Under the pieces are notes generated by a model that made no database searches, was not told where the DNA came from, and worked only from the letters and a program-made list of their open reading frames with translations. A stretch of 64,000 nucleotides of DNA from Paenibacillus sp. LHD-117 (lineage in GTDB: Bacteria; Bacillota; Bacilli; Paenibacillales; Paenibacillaceae): contig NZ_JAVFVT010000007.1 of the NCBI RefSeq assembly GCF_030929555.1, forward strand, positions 124,001 to 188,000, in the 5' to 3' direction. The position numbers and the translations under genes are program-made. Positions 36,893-44,268 of this stretch are shown in pieces (within the stretch, counting starts at the first letter, position 1; each line of letters opens with the position of its first letter).

Positions 36893-38455
36893 ATGTTCAC
36901 GATGATTCATAGCTCTAGCGTATTTGGTGTGGAAGGCAAGGGAATTTCGGTCGAGGTCGATCTATGCAACGGCCTGCCTCAGGTCAATGTGGTCGGATTG
37001 CCGGATCCGGCGGTACGTGAATCCGTCGAACGCGTGCGGGCTGCGATCAAAAACAGCGGTTTTCAATTCCCGATGGAAAGAATCACGGTCAATTTGGCGC
37101 CAGCCGATCTGCGCAAGGAAGGAACTGCCTTCGACCTAGCGATCGCGGCCGGCATTCTAACGGCGAGCGGGCAGCTCGATGGGAATCCGTTCTCAGGCAC
37201 GCTGCTGATTGGCGAGCTTTCCTTGAACGGCGCGGTACGGCCGGTAACGGGAGTCCTGGCGATGCTGGAGGAAGCCAAGCGCTGCGGCATCCGCCGCGTT
37301 CTGCTCCCGCATCCCAACCGGGCGGAGGCGGAATGGATATCCGGGATGGAGCTGTTCGCCATCTCGCATTTGAAGGAACTGAGAGACCCGTCCGATGCCG
37401 ATTCGGCATGGGACAGGCTGCGCGGCGTGCGGATCGGGGACGGAAGTTTGGATGAAAACCTCAGACGGCGCGAACATGCGGAAGAAGCAGAGGATTACGC
37501 GGATATCGTCGGCCAGCATCAAGGGAAACGAGCCATGCTGATCGCAGCTGCTGGGAAACACAATATTTTGCTCAGCGGCCCTCCCGGCACGGGCAAAACG
37601 ATGATGATCCGGCGGCTGCCTGGCATACTACCCCAGCTTAGCGAGCGAGAAGCGCTTGAAGTGACCAAAATTTACAGTGTGGCAGGAAAGCTTCATGAAG
37701 ACGCGCGTGGGCTGATGGTTCATCCCCCTTTCCGCGCTCCGCATCACAGCATTTCGACAGGCGGTTTGATTGGCGGCGGATCGGTGCCAAAGCCGGGCGA
37801 AGTGACGCTTGCGCATCGGGGCGTCTTATATTTGGACGAGCTCCCCGAGTTTCCAAGGTCGGTGCTGGAATTGCTCCGGCAGCCGCTCGAAGACCGGGTC
37901 GTCTCGATCGCCAGGGCAAGAGCGACCGTACATTTCCCGGCGAGCATCTTGCTCGCGGCATCCTATAACCCATGTCCGTGCGGCTATTATGGGCATGAGT
38001 ACGGAGAGAAACGCTGCACCTGCAGCGCGGCTGCCGTCAGCCGTTATCGCTCCAAGCTGTCCGGCCCGTTGCTCGACCGGATCGACTTGCAGCTCGAAAT
38101 ACCGAGGCCGTTATCCCTTAACCGTTCGCATGATCGGGCGGACGCTACAACGGCGGATCTGCGTCAGCAAGTCCTGGAAGCCCGTTCTAGGCAACACGAA
38201 CGCAACGCGCCTTACGGTGTCTTGTGCAATAGCGAATTGTCGGGCAGAAGTCTCAGGGAAGCGGCTAAGCTGCGGCCATCAGCCGGCAAACTATTGGAGG
38301 ATGCGTTCCTCGCGCTCGGAATCAGCATGCGCGCCTACGATCGGTTGTTGAAGCTGGCACGCACGATCGCCGACGTGGAAGGCTCGGATGGCGTTGAGGA
38401 GGAGCATGTGGCGGAAGCGATCCAATATCGCAGACTGGATATGCAGCAATCTTAA
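36893..38455 (+). CDS. comM: ComM/YifB-like AAA+ ATPase (Mg-chelatase subunit ChlI family)
   Basis: A 520-residue protein: N-terminal Lon-S5-like domain (VEVDLCNGLPQVNVVGLPDP, ESVERVRAAIKNSGFQFPME), AAA+ core with Walker A LLSGPPGTGKTMMIRRLPG and Walker B VLYLDELPEF, a four-Cys cluster NPCPCGYYGHEYGEKRCTCS, and a C-terminal helical domain. ComM is a hexameric helicase aiding branch migration during natural transformation in Gram-negatives; the role in Gram-positives is less clear. It is the only plus-strand gene between 0 and 44 kb and splits the usual yraN-sucC neighbourhood. It converges with yraN. Confidence 0.92.
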   Translation: MFTMIHSSSVFGVEGKGISVEVDLCNGLPQVNVVGLPDPAVRESVERVRAAIKNSGFQFPMERITVNLAPADLRKEGTAFDLAIAAGILTASGQLDGNPFSGTLLIGELSLNGAVRPVTGVLAMLEEAKRCGIRRVLLPHPNRAEAEWISGMELFAISHLKELRDPSDADSAWDRLRGVRIGDGSLDENLRRREHAEEAEDYADIVGQHQGKRAMLIAAAGKHNILLSGPPGTGKTMMIRRLPGILPQLSEREALEVTKIYSVAGKLHEDARGLMVHPPFRAPHHSISTGGLIGGGSVPKPGEVTLAHRGVLYLDELPEFPRSVLELLRQPLEDRVVSIARARATVHFPASILLAASYNPCPCGYYGHEYGEKRCTCSAAAVSRYRSKLSGPLLDRIDLQLEIPRPLSLNRSHDRADATTADLRQQVLEARSRQHERNAPYGVLCNSELSGRSLREAAKLRPSAGKLLEDAFLALGISMRAYDRLLKLARTIADVEGSDGVEEEHVAEAIQYRRLDMQQS

Positions 38456-38463
38456 TCGGCAAG

Positions 38464-38835
38464 CTAGAAAGCGGCTTCGTAATGGGTATACGACTCGATC
38501 CCCTCATCCTTGCCGACCGTGATCGCGATCACATCGAATCTGACGCGGACATCGTGAAGGCGATGCTGCTGCAAATAGAGCTGGGCAATTCCCCTGACCT
38601 TCGCTTGCTTGCGAAAGTCGACGGATTCCGCGGCCGTGCCGTAACGCGCGCCGCTAGCCACTCCTCGGCTCCTCACTTCGACGAATACAAACGTGTCGCC
38701 TTGTCTCGCAACGATATCGATTTCTCCGCTTCGGCAGCGCCAATTGCGGGAGCGAATCTCATAACCCGCTTGCTCCAAACGGCGTCCCGCCTCCGCTTCT
38801 CCCAGCTTGCCGATTCGCAACCGTTCACTCGTCAT
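38464..38835 (-). CDS. YraN/UPF0102 family nuclease-fold protein
   Basis: A 123-residue protein with the UPF0102 pattern GKLGEAEAGRRLEQAGYEIR, NWRCRSGEIDIVARQGDTFV and FVEVRSR, which place Glu/Asp/Lys as in restriction-endonuclease-like folds. Its biological role is unproven. A link to DNA processing is suggested only by frequent proximity to comM and dprA, seen here too. Its start overlaps the end of the FlhB-C-like gene by 11 bp. It ends 8 bp from the convergent comM. Confidence 0.92.
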   Translation of the reverse strand: MTSERLRIGKLGEAEAGRRLEQAGYEIRSRNWRCRSGEIDIVARQGDTFVFVEVRSRGVASGARYGTAAESVDFRKQAKVRGIAQLYLQQHRLHDVRVRFDVIAITVGKDEGIESYTHYEAAF

Positions 38836-39136
38836 GGCGGTAGTCCCTCGCTATCCGATCCGATTGGTAGACGAAACTTAAAATTTCGGCAACTAGCGTA
38901 TAGAGCTCCGGAGGGATCTCTTGATCAATATCCAGCTTGGACAACACCTCGACTAATGATGCATCCTCCTGAACGGGAACTCCGCTTTCCTTCGCCTTGT
39001 CCAAGATCCTCTCGGCCATAAGCCCCGTTCCTTTGGCGGTGAGTACGGGAGCATGCCGATCCCCCGGCTCGTACTTGAGAGCGACTGCCTTGCGCACCGG
39101 CATCCGCTTCCCGGCTTTCGTCCAATCATTGTTCAT
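38825..39136 (-). CDS. ylqH: Free FlhB C-terminal-domain protein (YlqH-like)
   Basis: A 103-residue soluble protein matching only the part of FlhB after its cleavage site: AVALKYEPGDRHAPVLTAKG aligns with the FAIALKYD..APTILAKG segment of FlhB in this window, and LYTLVAEILSFVYQSD with its end. The membrane helices and the NPTH cleavage motif are missing, so it could mimic the released FlhB fragment. B. subtilis has ylqH at this site. The function is unknown. It overlaps both neighbours (yraN by 11 bp, the FliK-like gene by 4 bp). Confidence 0.85.
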   Translation of the reverse strand: MNNDWTKAGKRMPVRKAVALKYEPGDRHAPVLTAKGTGLMAERILDKAKESGVPVQEDASLVEVLSKLDIDQEIPPELYTLVAEILSFVYQSDRIARDYRHDE

Positions 39137-41064
39137 GCCCGATAATCGACTCCTTTGTAACGAGCGGCCGTGAGCAATGCCGAGCTTGGCGGCGAAGACT
39201 GTTTCGTTTTATTCGTTGCGGAAGACGCATCGCTTTGGTACTCTCCATCGCCTTTCGGCATAGGCTTCGTCCGCATCGAGAGCAGCTGGTATCCCATTTG
39301 GCTCAGCCTTGCCGACATCTCCTCGCGCGAGCCCTCGATCAGTCCGGCGATAGCCGGATGATCGTTCCACAAATTCAGGCTGACGATCTTGTCAGTGACC
39401 TGCACGTCCACGAGCATATCCCCGAGCGAACGCATCGACAGATTGAATAGCAGCCTGCAGTTATCCGCATCAAGCTCTCCCCTGCGCCCCCGTCTTGTTT
39501 GAATTTGAACGGATGCCGTTTGTTCCCCGCTTGCGTCCTTGAGCGGTATGAACATCGTAACATGCGTAAATACGGAGTTGTTGCGCTCCGGCGAGAGAAG
39601 CAGCTGCTGCCCCGTAATTTGATGGATGAGCTGTTGCGCCGTTTCCTTCACTTGCGGCGGCAGCGCGTCGCTGCCGTTCACAAGGCTCATGAGCGCGCTC
39701 TTCAGCGATTCCTGCTGCATTCCGCCGCCGGCTTGCCCCGGGCCGCTAGCCAATCCCGTTCCTTGCCCGGGCTGCGCAAGGTCTTGCCCGGCCGGTCCGT
39801 CTTGCGCGATCGCTCCGAGAACTTTCACTGTCGCTCCAGCTCCTTGCTGCTGATCGGGCTTGACGGGAGCGACAAATCCTTCAGCTCCATCCGCGGTTGA
39901 TGGCATGTCAGCGTCACCTAAAGATCCGTTCGCCGTCAACTTTGATGTTTGTGCCGGCGACAAGGACACGGAAGCCGTTCCCTGCTGCTGAACGGAAGCA
40001 GGCGAAGCGGCTAGTTTTGCCGTTGCCGAAGTTTCGGCCTGAACCGACAACCCGGAAACCGTTGCCGTTCTATCACTCGATTTTGTTTGGGGCTCCCCCG
40101 AAAGAGGCGGATTCGTCGCTTCGGTTGCCGCCTTCGCTAGCTGCAGCTCATGGTCGACGCCCAGCCACTTCATCATCTGTCCCAGCCAATTCGCAGGCGT
40201 TGCCGCGATTCGGACATCCCCCCCCTTTGCTATCGGGGATTGCGCCGGTTCATCTACTCCCGCCGCCTGCGACCGAGCGCTGTCAGTACGCGATCGGCCG
40301 CTTGTTGTCTCATCCGAATGAACGCTGTCGGTCCGCGACTGCGAAACCTCACCCGCTCTGGCAGACTGTGGAGTCGTTATCGCTTCATCTAACAGCGATG
40401 CTCCCTGCTGTAAAAGCCCGAGCAAGCGCGATGAGGTCTGCCCAGCTCCTTCTTGATTACCATCCGCCGCGCCGCTGGACCCCATTCCCGTCAGCTGCGC
40501 CCGCAGCGTATCCAACAGCTCATGCGCCGGCTTGCCGAACATAACTTGCCTCATGGAAGCGATCGTCTCCTGCGTCACCGGCAACCCTCGCTTGAAGGCG
40601 GTTGCCGCGGCCGTCATCCATTGCTCAGCATCCGCTCCTTTCGGCATAACGGTCGCTGCCTGCTGGAAGACCGCGGCTGTCGTACGGTTAATGGCAAACC
40701 CGTCTTGCCTCAAGCTCTTAATGATCGCGAGTGCCCACTTCTGATCAGGCAAGCCAAGCAGTTTGGCATAATCGCGGAAGGTATCGTCGAGCAGCCCGGA
40801 AGCGCTAAGGTCGACAGCCTTCAGCAGCACGAGCGAGCCGTCCGATTCCGGCTGCACCTGTAGCATCGCCGATTGTCCGGGTTGGAGCGCCATCTCCAGC
40901 TTCGCCCTTACATGAACACCGTTAATATTCACGATCGCTTCGTTATTGTCCAGCGCCTGCAGCACGACGCCGCGTACGATCTGGCCGACCTTCAGCTCCA
41001 TCGCCCGGGATTCTCCGCTCGTCGCATCCCCCAGCAAGCCCCTCATCATTTGGCCGATATTCAC
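39133..41064 (-). CDS. FliK-like large protein (YlqG position)
   Basis: A 643-residue protein. The N-terminal part (MELKVGQIVRGVVLQALDNN, HVRAKLEMALQPGQSAMLQV) resembles an OB-like fold. The centre (about 210-480) is low-complexity, Ser/Ala/Gln/Thr-rich. The C-terminal part (about 510-610) with TMFIPLKDASGEQTASVQIQ, NLSMRSLGDMLVDVQVTDK and LIEGSREEMSARLSQMGYQL has the layout of a FliK hook domain. No signal peptide or membrane helix is visible. The GTG at 41064 has GGAG 8 nt upstream; an earlier GTG overlaps the ribosome site. It is coupled (4-bp overlap) to the FlhB-C-like gene, which suggests a FliK/FlhB-like pairing. Confidence 0.8.
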   Translation of the reverse strand: MNIGQMMRGLLGDATSGESRAMELKVGQIVRGVVLQALDNNEAIVNINGVHVRAKLEMALQPGQSAMLQVQPESDGSLVLLKAVDLSASGLLDDTFRDYAKLLGLPDQKWALAIIKSLRQDGFAINRTTAAVFQQAATVMPKGADAEQWMTAAATAFKRGLPVTQETIASMRQVMFGKPAHELLDTLRAQLTGMGSSGAADGNQEGAGQTSSRLLGLLQQGASLLDEAITTPQSARAGEVSQSRTDSVHSDETTSGRSRTDSARSQAAGVDEPAQSPIAKGGDVRIAATPANWLGQMMKWLGVDHELQLAKAATEATNPPLSGEPQTKSSDRTATVSGLSVQAETSATAKLAASPASVQQQGTASVSLSPAQTSKLTANGSLGDADMPSTADGAEGFVAPVKPDQQQGAGATVKVLGAIAQDGPAGQDLAQPGQGTGLASGPGQAGGGMQQESLKSALMSLVNGSDALPPQVKETAQQLIHQITGQQLLLSPERNNSVFTHVTMFIPLKDASGEQTASVQIQTRRGRRGELDADNCRLLFNLSMRSLGDMLVDVQVTDKIVSLNLWNDHPAIAGLIEGSREEMSARLSQMGYQLLSMRTKPMPKGDGEYQSDASSATNKTKQSSPPSSALLTAARYKGVDYRA

Positions 41065-41121
41065 TAGCAACACTCCTCTGACTGTACATCCGGTTTAGCC
41101 GCGCTTGTTACGATATGATTT

Positions 41122-41148
41122 ATATCGGCCTTAAACGGCTTATGGTGA
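41122..41148 (-). promoter_or_regulatory. Possible SigD promoter for the FliK-like gene
   Basis: The minus strand reads GCCGATAT, identical to the flagellar SigD -10 consensus, 58 bp before the GTG start. At the right 15-nt distance the -35 is TCAC, only half matching TAAA. The -10 is also the left arm of an inverted repeat CGATAT-AAATC-ATATCG (41112-41128). Confidence 0.4.
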
Positions 41149-41206
41149 AGGGGCAATCATGGATCGGAGCAATGAAAGCGAATCAAAACTTATACTTTCT
41201 TATCAT

Positions 41207-41273
41207 TAAAAAACGCCCGCCAAACCGCTGAATCGCCATGATCGGCCGTTTCCGCGGTTGCGCGAGCGCAACG
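41207..41273 (-). terminator. Possible terminator after rnhB
   Basis: In the 241-bp gap after rnhB the minus strand carries GTTGCG-CTCG-CGCAAC, then an AACCGC / GCGGTT pair, and a six-T run preceded by GGCGGGCG. Two mutually exclusive pairings are possible (the first hairpin, or GCGCTCGC with GCGGGCGT next to the T-run). Termination is plausible but not clear. Confidence 0.35.
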
Positions 41274-41305
41274 TTCGTCTCTGATGCCTTTAGATCATAA
41301 ACTTG

Positions 41306-41923
41306 CTACTGGGCTGCCAACAAAACGTCCTCTCCCAGTAGCTTCCTAAGGAACGTGCGCCGGTGAAGTTCGCTTGGGCCGTGCTCGAGCAGCATCTCGC
41401 GATGCAGCTTTGTCGCGTAGCCTTTGTGAATCGCGATGCCGTACGCCGGATACTTCTCTTCCCAATCCGTGAGGCAAAGTCTGTCCCTCGTCACCTTCGC
41501 CATGATGGATGCCGCGGCAATCGACTGGCTGTTCGCGTCTCCTTTTATAATCGACTCCTGAGGCAAGTTCACATCCACGACTTCCGCGTCCACCAGTATG
41601 TAATCGGCCGGTATCGCCAGCGCTTCGACCGCCATCTTCATGGCAAGTCTCGAGGCTTGCTTAATGTTTAGCCTGTCGATCGTCGACGCGTCGACTCTGG
41701 CAACCGACCAAGCGACGCTTTTCTCCGCGATGATGTCGTATAAGAGATCACGTTTCTTCTCCGACAGCTTCTTGGAATCGTCAATTCCTTCAATGACGAG
41801 CTGCGGAGGCAAAATGACCGCTCCCGCGACCACGTCGCCGAACAAACAACCGCGCCCGACCTCGTCCACGCCGGCAATCGCGGAGTAACCGTTTCCCCAT
41901 GCTTGTTGCTCGTAATGCAGCAT
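41306..41923 (-). CDS. rnhB: Ribonuclease HII
   Basis: A 205-residue enzyme that cleaves RNA in RNA/DNA hybrids, including single ribonucleotides. Active-site acidic residues lie in AIAGVDEVGRGCLFGDVVAG and the ILVDAEVVD segment. Other RNase HII signs are DDSKKLSEKKRDLLY, AAASIMAKVTRDRL and YGIAIHKGYATKLH. ATG 41923 is chosen, with GGGGGAA about 8 nt upstream. The frame extends 13 more codons to 41962 with no ribosome site. It follows rbgA as in Bacillus. Confidence 0.95.
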   Translation of the reverse strand: MLHYEQQAWGNGYSAIAGVDEVGRGCLFGDVVAGAVILPPQLVIEGIDDSKKLSEKKRDLLYDIIAEKSVAWSVARVDASTIDRLNIKQASRLAMKMAVEALAIPADYILVDAEVVDVNLPQESIIKGDANSQSIAAASIMAKVTRDRLCLTDWEEKYPAYGIAIHKGYATKLHREMLLEHGPSELHRRTFLRKLLGEDVLLAAQ

Positions 41924-41989
41924 GCCGCAACTTCCCCCGTTTCCCCAAACTCCCATGTTCATCGCTTGTCCAGATCTCGATCGGTCGAG

Positions 41990-42883
41990 TTAACTTCTCG
42001 GTTCCCTTGACGGCATATCGTCATAAGGCGCTTCAAGCGTGATGCGCCCAAGCTTGCCTGCCCGCAAATCGCGCAAGATGATCCCTGAGGTTTTCTCCAG
42101 GTCCACTCGTCCCCCGCCCATCAAGCAGCCGCGTTTCCTTCCGATATCCTCCATGACCCGAACGATCTCTTCATTATCCTCGATATCCGCCGGAGGTTTC
42201 TCCAGGCCGTATCGTTCTTCCATAATCGGCCAATAACGGCCGACTAGCTCGCGAACGGCAAAAAAGGCGATGTCGTCCACGTTTAGTATTTGTTCCTTAA
42301 TCGCTCCGGTCATCGCAAGCCTGTACCCGACGAGCTGGTCCTCGAACTTCGGCCATAGAATGCCCGGCGTGTCCAGCAATTCCATCTCGGTGCCGATTTT
42401 GATCCATTGCTGGCCTTTCGTCACGCCCGGCTTATCTCCCGTCGCCGCGATGTTACGACCGGCGAGCCGATTGATGAGCGTCGATTTGCCGACGTTCGGA
42501 ATGCCGACGATCAATCCTCGAACCGCGCGCGGATTCATTCCTTTTGCGATTTGCCTGGCGATCTTCTCATGAAGGATTTGCTTCGCTTTCGCCGGAATCT
42601 CGTTCACCCTCGTGCCCGTCTGCGAGTCGACGGATACGCATTCATGCCCTTCATGGGCGAAATACGCCATCCACTGCTCCGTCGCGCGCGGGTCGGCAAG
42701 GTCTGACTTATTCAAGACGATCAGTCTTGGTTTCCCTTGCAAAATATCGTCCACCATCGGATTTCGGCTTGATAGCGGAACCCTGGCATCTAGCAATTCG
42801 ATCGCGATGTCGATCAGCTTTAATTTATCTTGAATCTGCCGTTTGGCGCGGGTCATATGACCCGGAAACCATTGAATGGTCAT
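41990..42883 (-). CDS. rbgA: Ribosome biogenesis GTPase RbgA (YlqF)
   Basis: A 297-residue circularly permuted GTPase needed for late assembly of the 50S subunit. Motif order is G4-G5-G1-G2-G3: [12 protein letters not shown], then [17 protein letters not shown], then [14 protein letters not shown]. It starts [20 protein letters not shown], typical of RbgA. A C-terminal ANTAR-like helical domain is present. It lies between lepB and rnhB. Confidence 0.97.
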   Translation of the reverse strand: MTIQWFPGHMTRAKRQIQDKLKLIDIAIELLDARVPLSSRNPMVDDILQGKPRLIVLNKSDLADPRATEQWMAYFAHEGHECVSVDSQTGTRVNEIPAKAKQILHEKIARQIAKGMNPRAVRGLIVGIPNVGKSTLINRLAGRNIAATGDKPGVTKGQQWIKIGTEMELLDTPGILWPKFEDQLVGYRLAMTGAIKEQILNVDDIAFFAVRELVGRYWPIMEERYGLEKPPADIEDNEEIVRVMEDIGRKRGCLMGGGRVDLEKTSGIILRDLRAGKLGRITLEAPYDDMPSREPRS

Positions 42884-42911
42884 GCTGTCACCTCAGTTGC
42901 TTCCCGATTGC

Positions 42912-43622
42912 TTAGTAGTTATGCTTAATAAACTCGATTTTGTTCAGCGGCCAGAAAATCACGTCGGCCCTGCCTACGATCTCGTCGTCCTTGACGAAAC
43001 CGATCATCCGGCTGTCCGTGCTGTTGCTCCGATTGTCGCCCATCGCGAAGATCGTATCCTCCGGCACCGTCATTTCGGTAACCGTGTCGTTCGGGAAGTT
43101 GTATCTTGGCCCGTCGCCGTTGTACATGCCGCCTTCGGCCCTGGCCGCCGCGATCGCTTCGGCGATATACGGCTCCTCGACCTTCTCGTCGTTGATGTAA
43201 AGATCGTCGCCTTCCACCCTGATTTTGTCGCCGGGCACGCCGATGACGCGCTTAATGAATTTGCGGCCTTGTTCCGGCACGTCGAATACGACGACTTCGC
43301 CGAACTTCGGCTCTCTGATCGAATACAAAATTTTATTTACGATAAGTCGTTCGCCAGTCTCGAAGTTCGGCTGCATCGACGGCCCGTCCACGATAAACGG
43401 CTCGAACAAGAACATGCGAATAATAAACACGAGCACGACGGCAATGACAAGCGCTTTGATCCACTCGACGATTTCTTTGGACGCGCCGCTATTTTTGGCT
43501 GCTCCCGCACCATGCCTCGCCGAACGGCCTTGTATCGTCTCAGGGGCGGAAACGCGCTCGTCTTGCGAACCGGCCGTTTCCGACTCCTTGTTCCCATCGT
43601 CATTGCGATATTGCGAATCCAT
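42912..43622 (-). CDS. lepB: Type I signal peptidase
   Basis: A 236-residue membrane protease that removes signal peptides on the outer face of the membrane. A charged N-terminal cytoplasmic stretch (about 55 residues, long for the SipS type) precedes one membrane helix (ALVIAVVLVFIIRMFLFEPF). The catalytic Ser lies in VDGPSMQPNF and the Lys in GRKFIKRVIGVPGD. Box E is FAMGDNRSNSTDSR. ATG has AGAAGG 8 nt upstream. It sits between rplS and rbgA. Confidence 0.96.
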   Translation of the reverse strand: MDSQYRNDDGNKESETAGSQDERVSAPETIQGRSARHGAGAAKNSGASKEIVEWIKALVIAVVLVFIIRMFLFEPFIVDGPSMQPNFETGERLIVNKILYSIREPKFGEVVVFDVPEQGRKFIKRVIGVPGDKIRVEGDDLYINDEKVEEPYIAEAIAAARAEGGMYNGDGPRYNFPNDTVTEMTVPEDTIFAMGDNRSNSTDSRMIGFVKDDEIVGRADVIFWPLNKIEFIKHNY

Positions 43623-43670
43623 CAGCTCAGCCTTCTTTCGTCCCTGGTATTATGTATGGATCTTCGTGGA

Positions 43671-43701
43671 AAACGAAAAGGAGCTTGTTTGCGCAAGCCC
43701 C
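43671..43701 (-). terminator. Terminator after rplS
   Basis: Minus-strand stem GGGGCTTG / CAAGCTCC (one G-T pair) around CGCAAA, followed by TTTTCGTTTT. It lies 16 bp after the rplS stop. Downstream lepB may be read by readthrough or from an unseen promoter. Confidence 0.8.
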
Positions 43702-43716
43702 TCTTGTCGTTTCATC

Positions 43717-44058
43717 TTAACGAATTTCTTTAATTCTAGCAGCTTTACCACGCAGTTCGCGAAGGTAGTACAGCTTAGCGCGACGCACTTTACCGCGACG
43801 TGCTACGTCGATCTTGTCGATCTTAGGCGAATGAAGCGGGAACGTTCTCTCCACGCCTACGCCGTAAGAGATCTTACGAACCGTGAAGGTCTCGCTGATT
43901 CCGCCGCCGCGACGTTTGATTACGACGCCTTCGAACAACTGGATACGCTCGCGCGAACCCTCGATAACCTTAACATGCACCTTCAGCGTGTCGCCTGGGC
44001 GAAAGTTAGGAAGATCTTTACGCAATTGCTCTTGTGTAATTGCTTGTACGATATTCAT
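43717..44058 (-). CDS. rplS: 50S ribosomal protein L19
   Basis: A 113-residue ribosomal protein: [60 protein letters not shown] and a basic C-terminus ([10 protein letters not shown]). It sits at the 30S-50S interface. The ATG at 44058 has AAGGAG 8 nt upstream. The seven-codon longer frame is unsupported. It has its own promoter, a short structured leader and a terminator, so it is a single-gene unit here rather than trailing trmD. Confidence 0.98.
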   Translation of the reverse strand: MNIVQAITQEQLRKDLPNFRPGDTLKVHVKVIEGSRERIQLFEGVVIKRRGGGISETFTVRKISYGVGVERTFPLHSPKIDKIDVARRGKVRRAKLYYLRELRGKAARIKEIR

Positions 44059-44099
44059 TGAGTTCACTCCTTCCACCATAGACGTTCATGTAAGCTCCT

Positions 44100-44114
44100 G
44101 GCTCCCTCGGAGCC
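44100..44114 (-). promoter_or_regulatory. Leader hairpin of rplS
   Basis: Perfect stem GGCTCC / GGAGCC with a 3-nt loop in the roughly 98-nt leader between the rplS promoter and its ATG. L19 leaders that bind the protein are known in Bacillales, but I cannot confirm that this one matches that family. Confidence 0.4.
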
Positions 44115-44162
44115 GCTCGACACTTATAGCGGACCGTCCGACTTTACGAACAACATTAGAAA

Positions 44163-44191
44163 TATTACCATAGTTAGGCGCACAAATCAAC
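44163..44191 (-). promoter_or_regulatory. SigA promoter of rplS
   Basis: Minus-strand TTGATT and TAATAT separated by 17 nt, placing the RNA start near 44156. It lies in the 210-bp gap between divergent rplS and the SLH/CAP gene. Confidence 0.75.
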
Positions 44192-44268
44192 CTATTTCTC
44201 ATGCATGCCTGTATCGGGTATACTGACTATGATTGCCAGCAGGCATAAATGTGAAATGGGGGTTCGTT

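Noticed and set aside
44059..44268. Known L19 leader family
   Set aside because: There is a promoter and a simple hairpin, but too little to claim the named RNA family by eye, so only a leader hairpin is listed.
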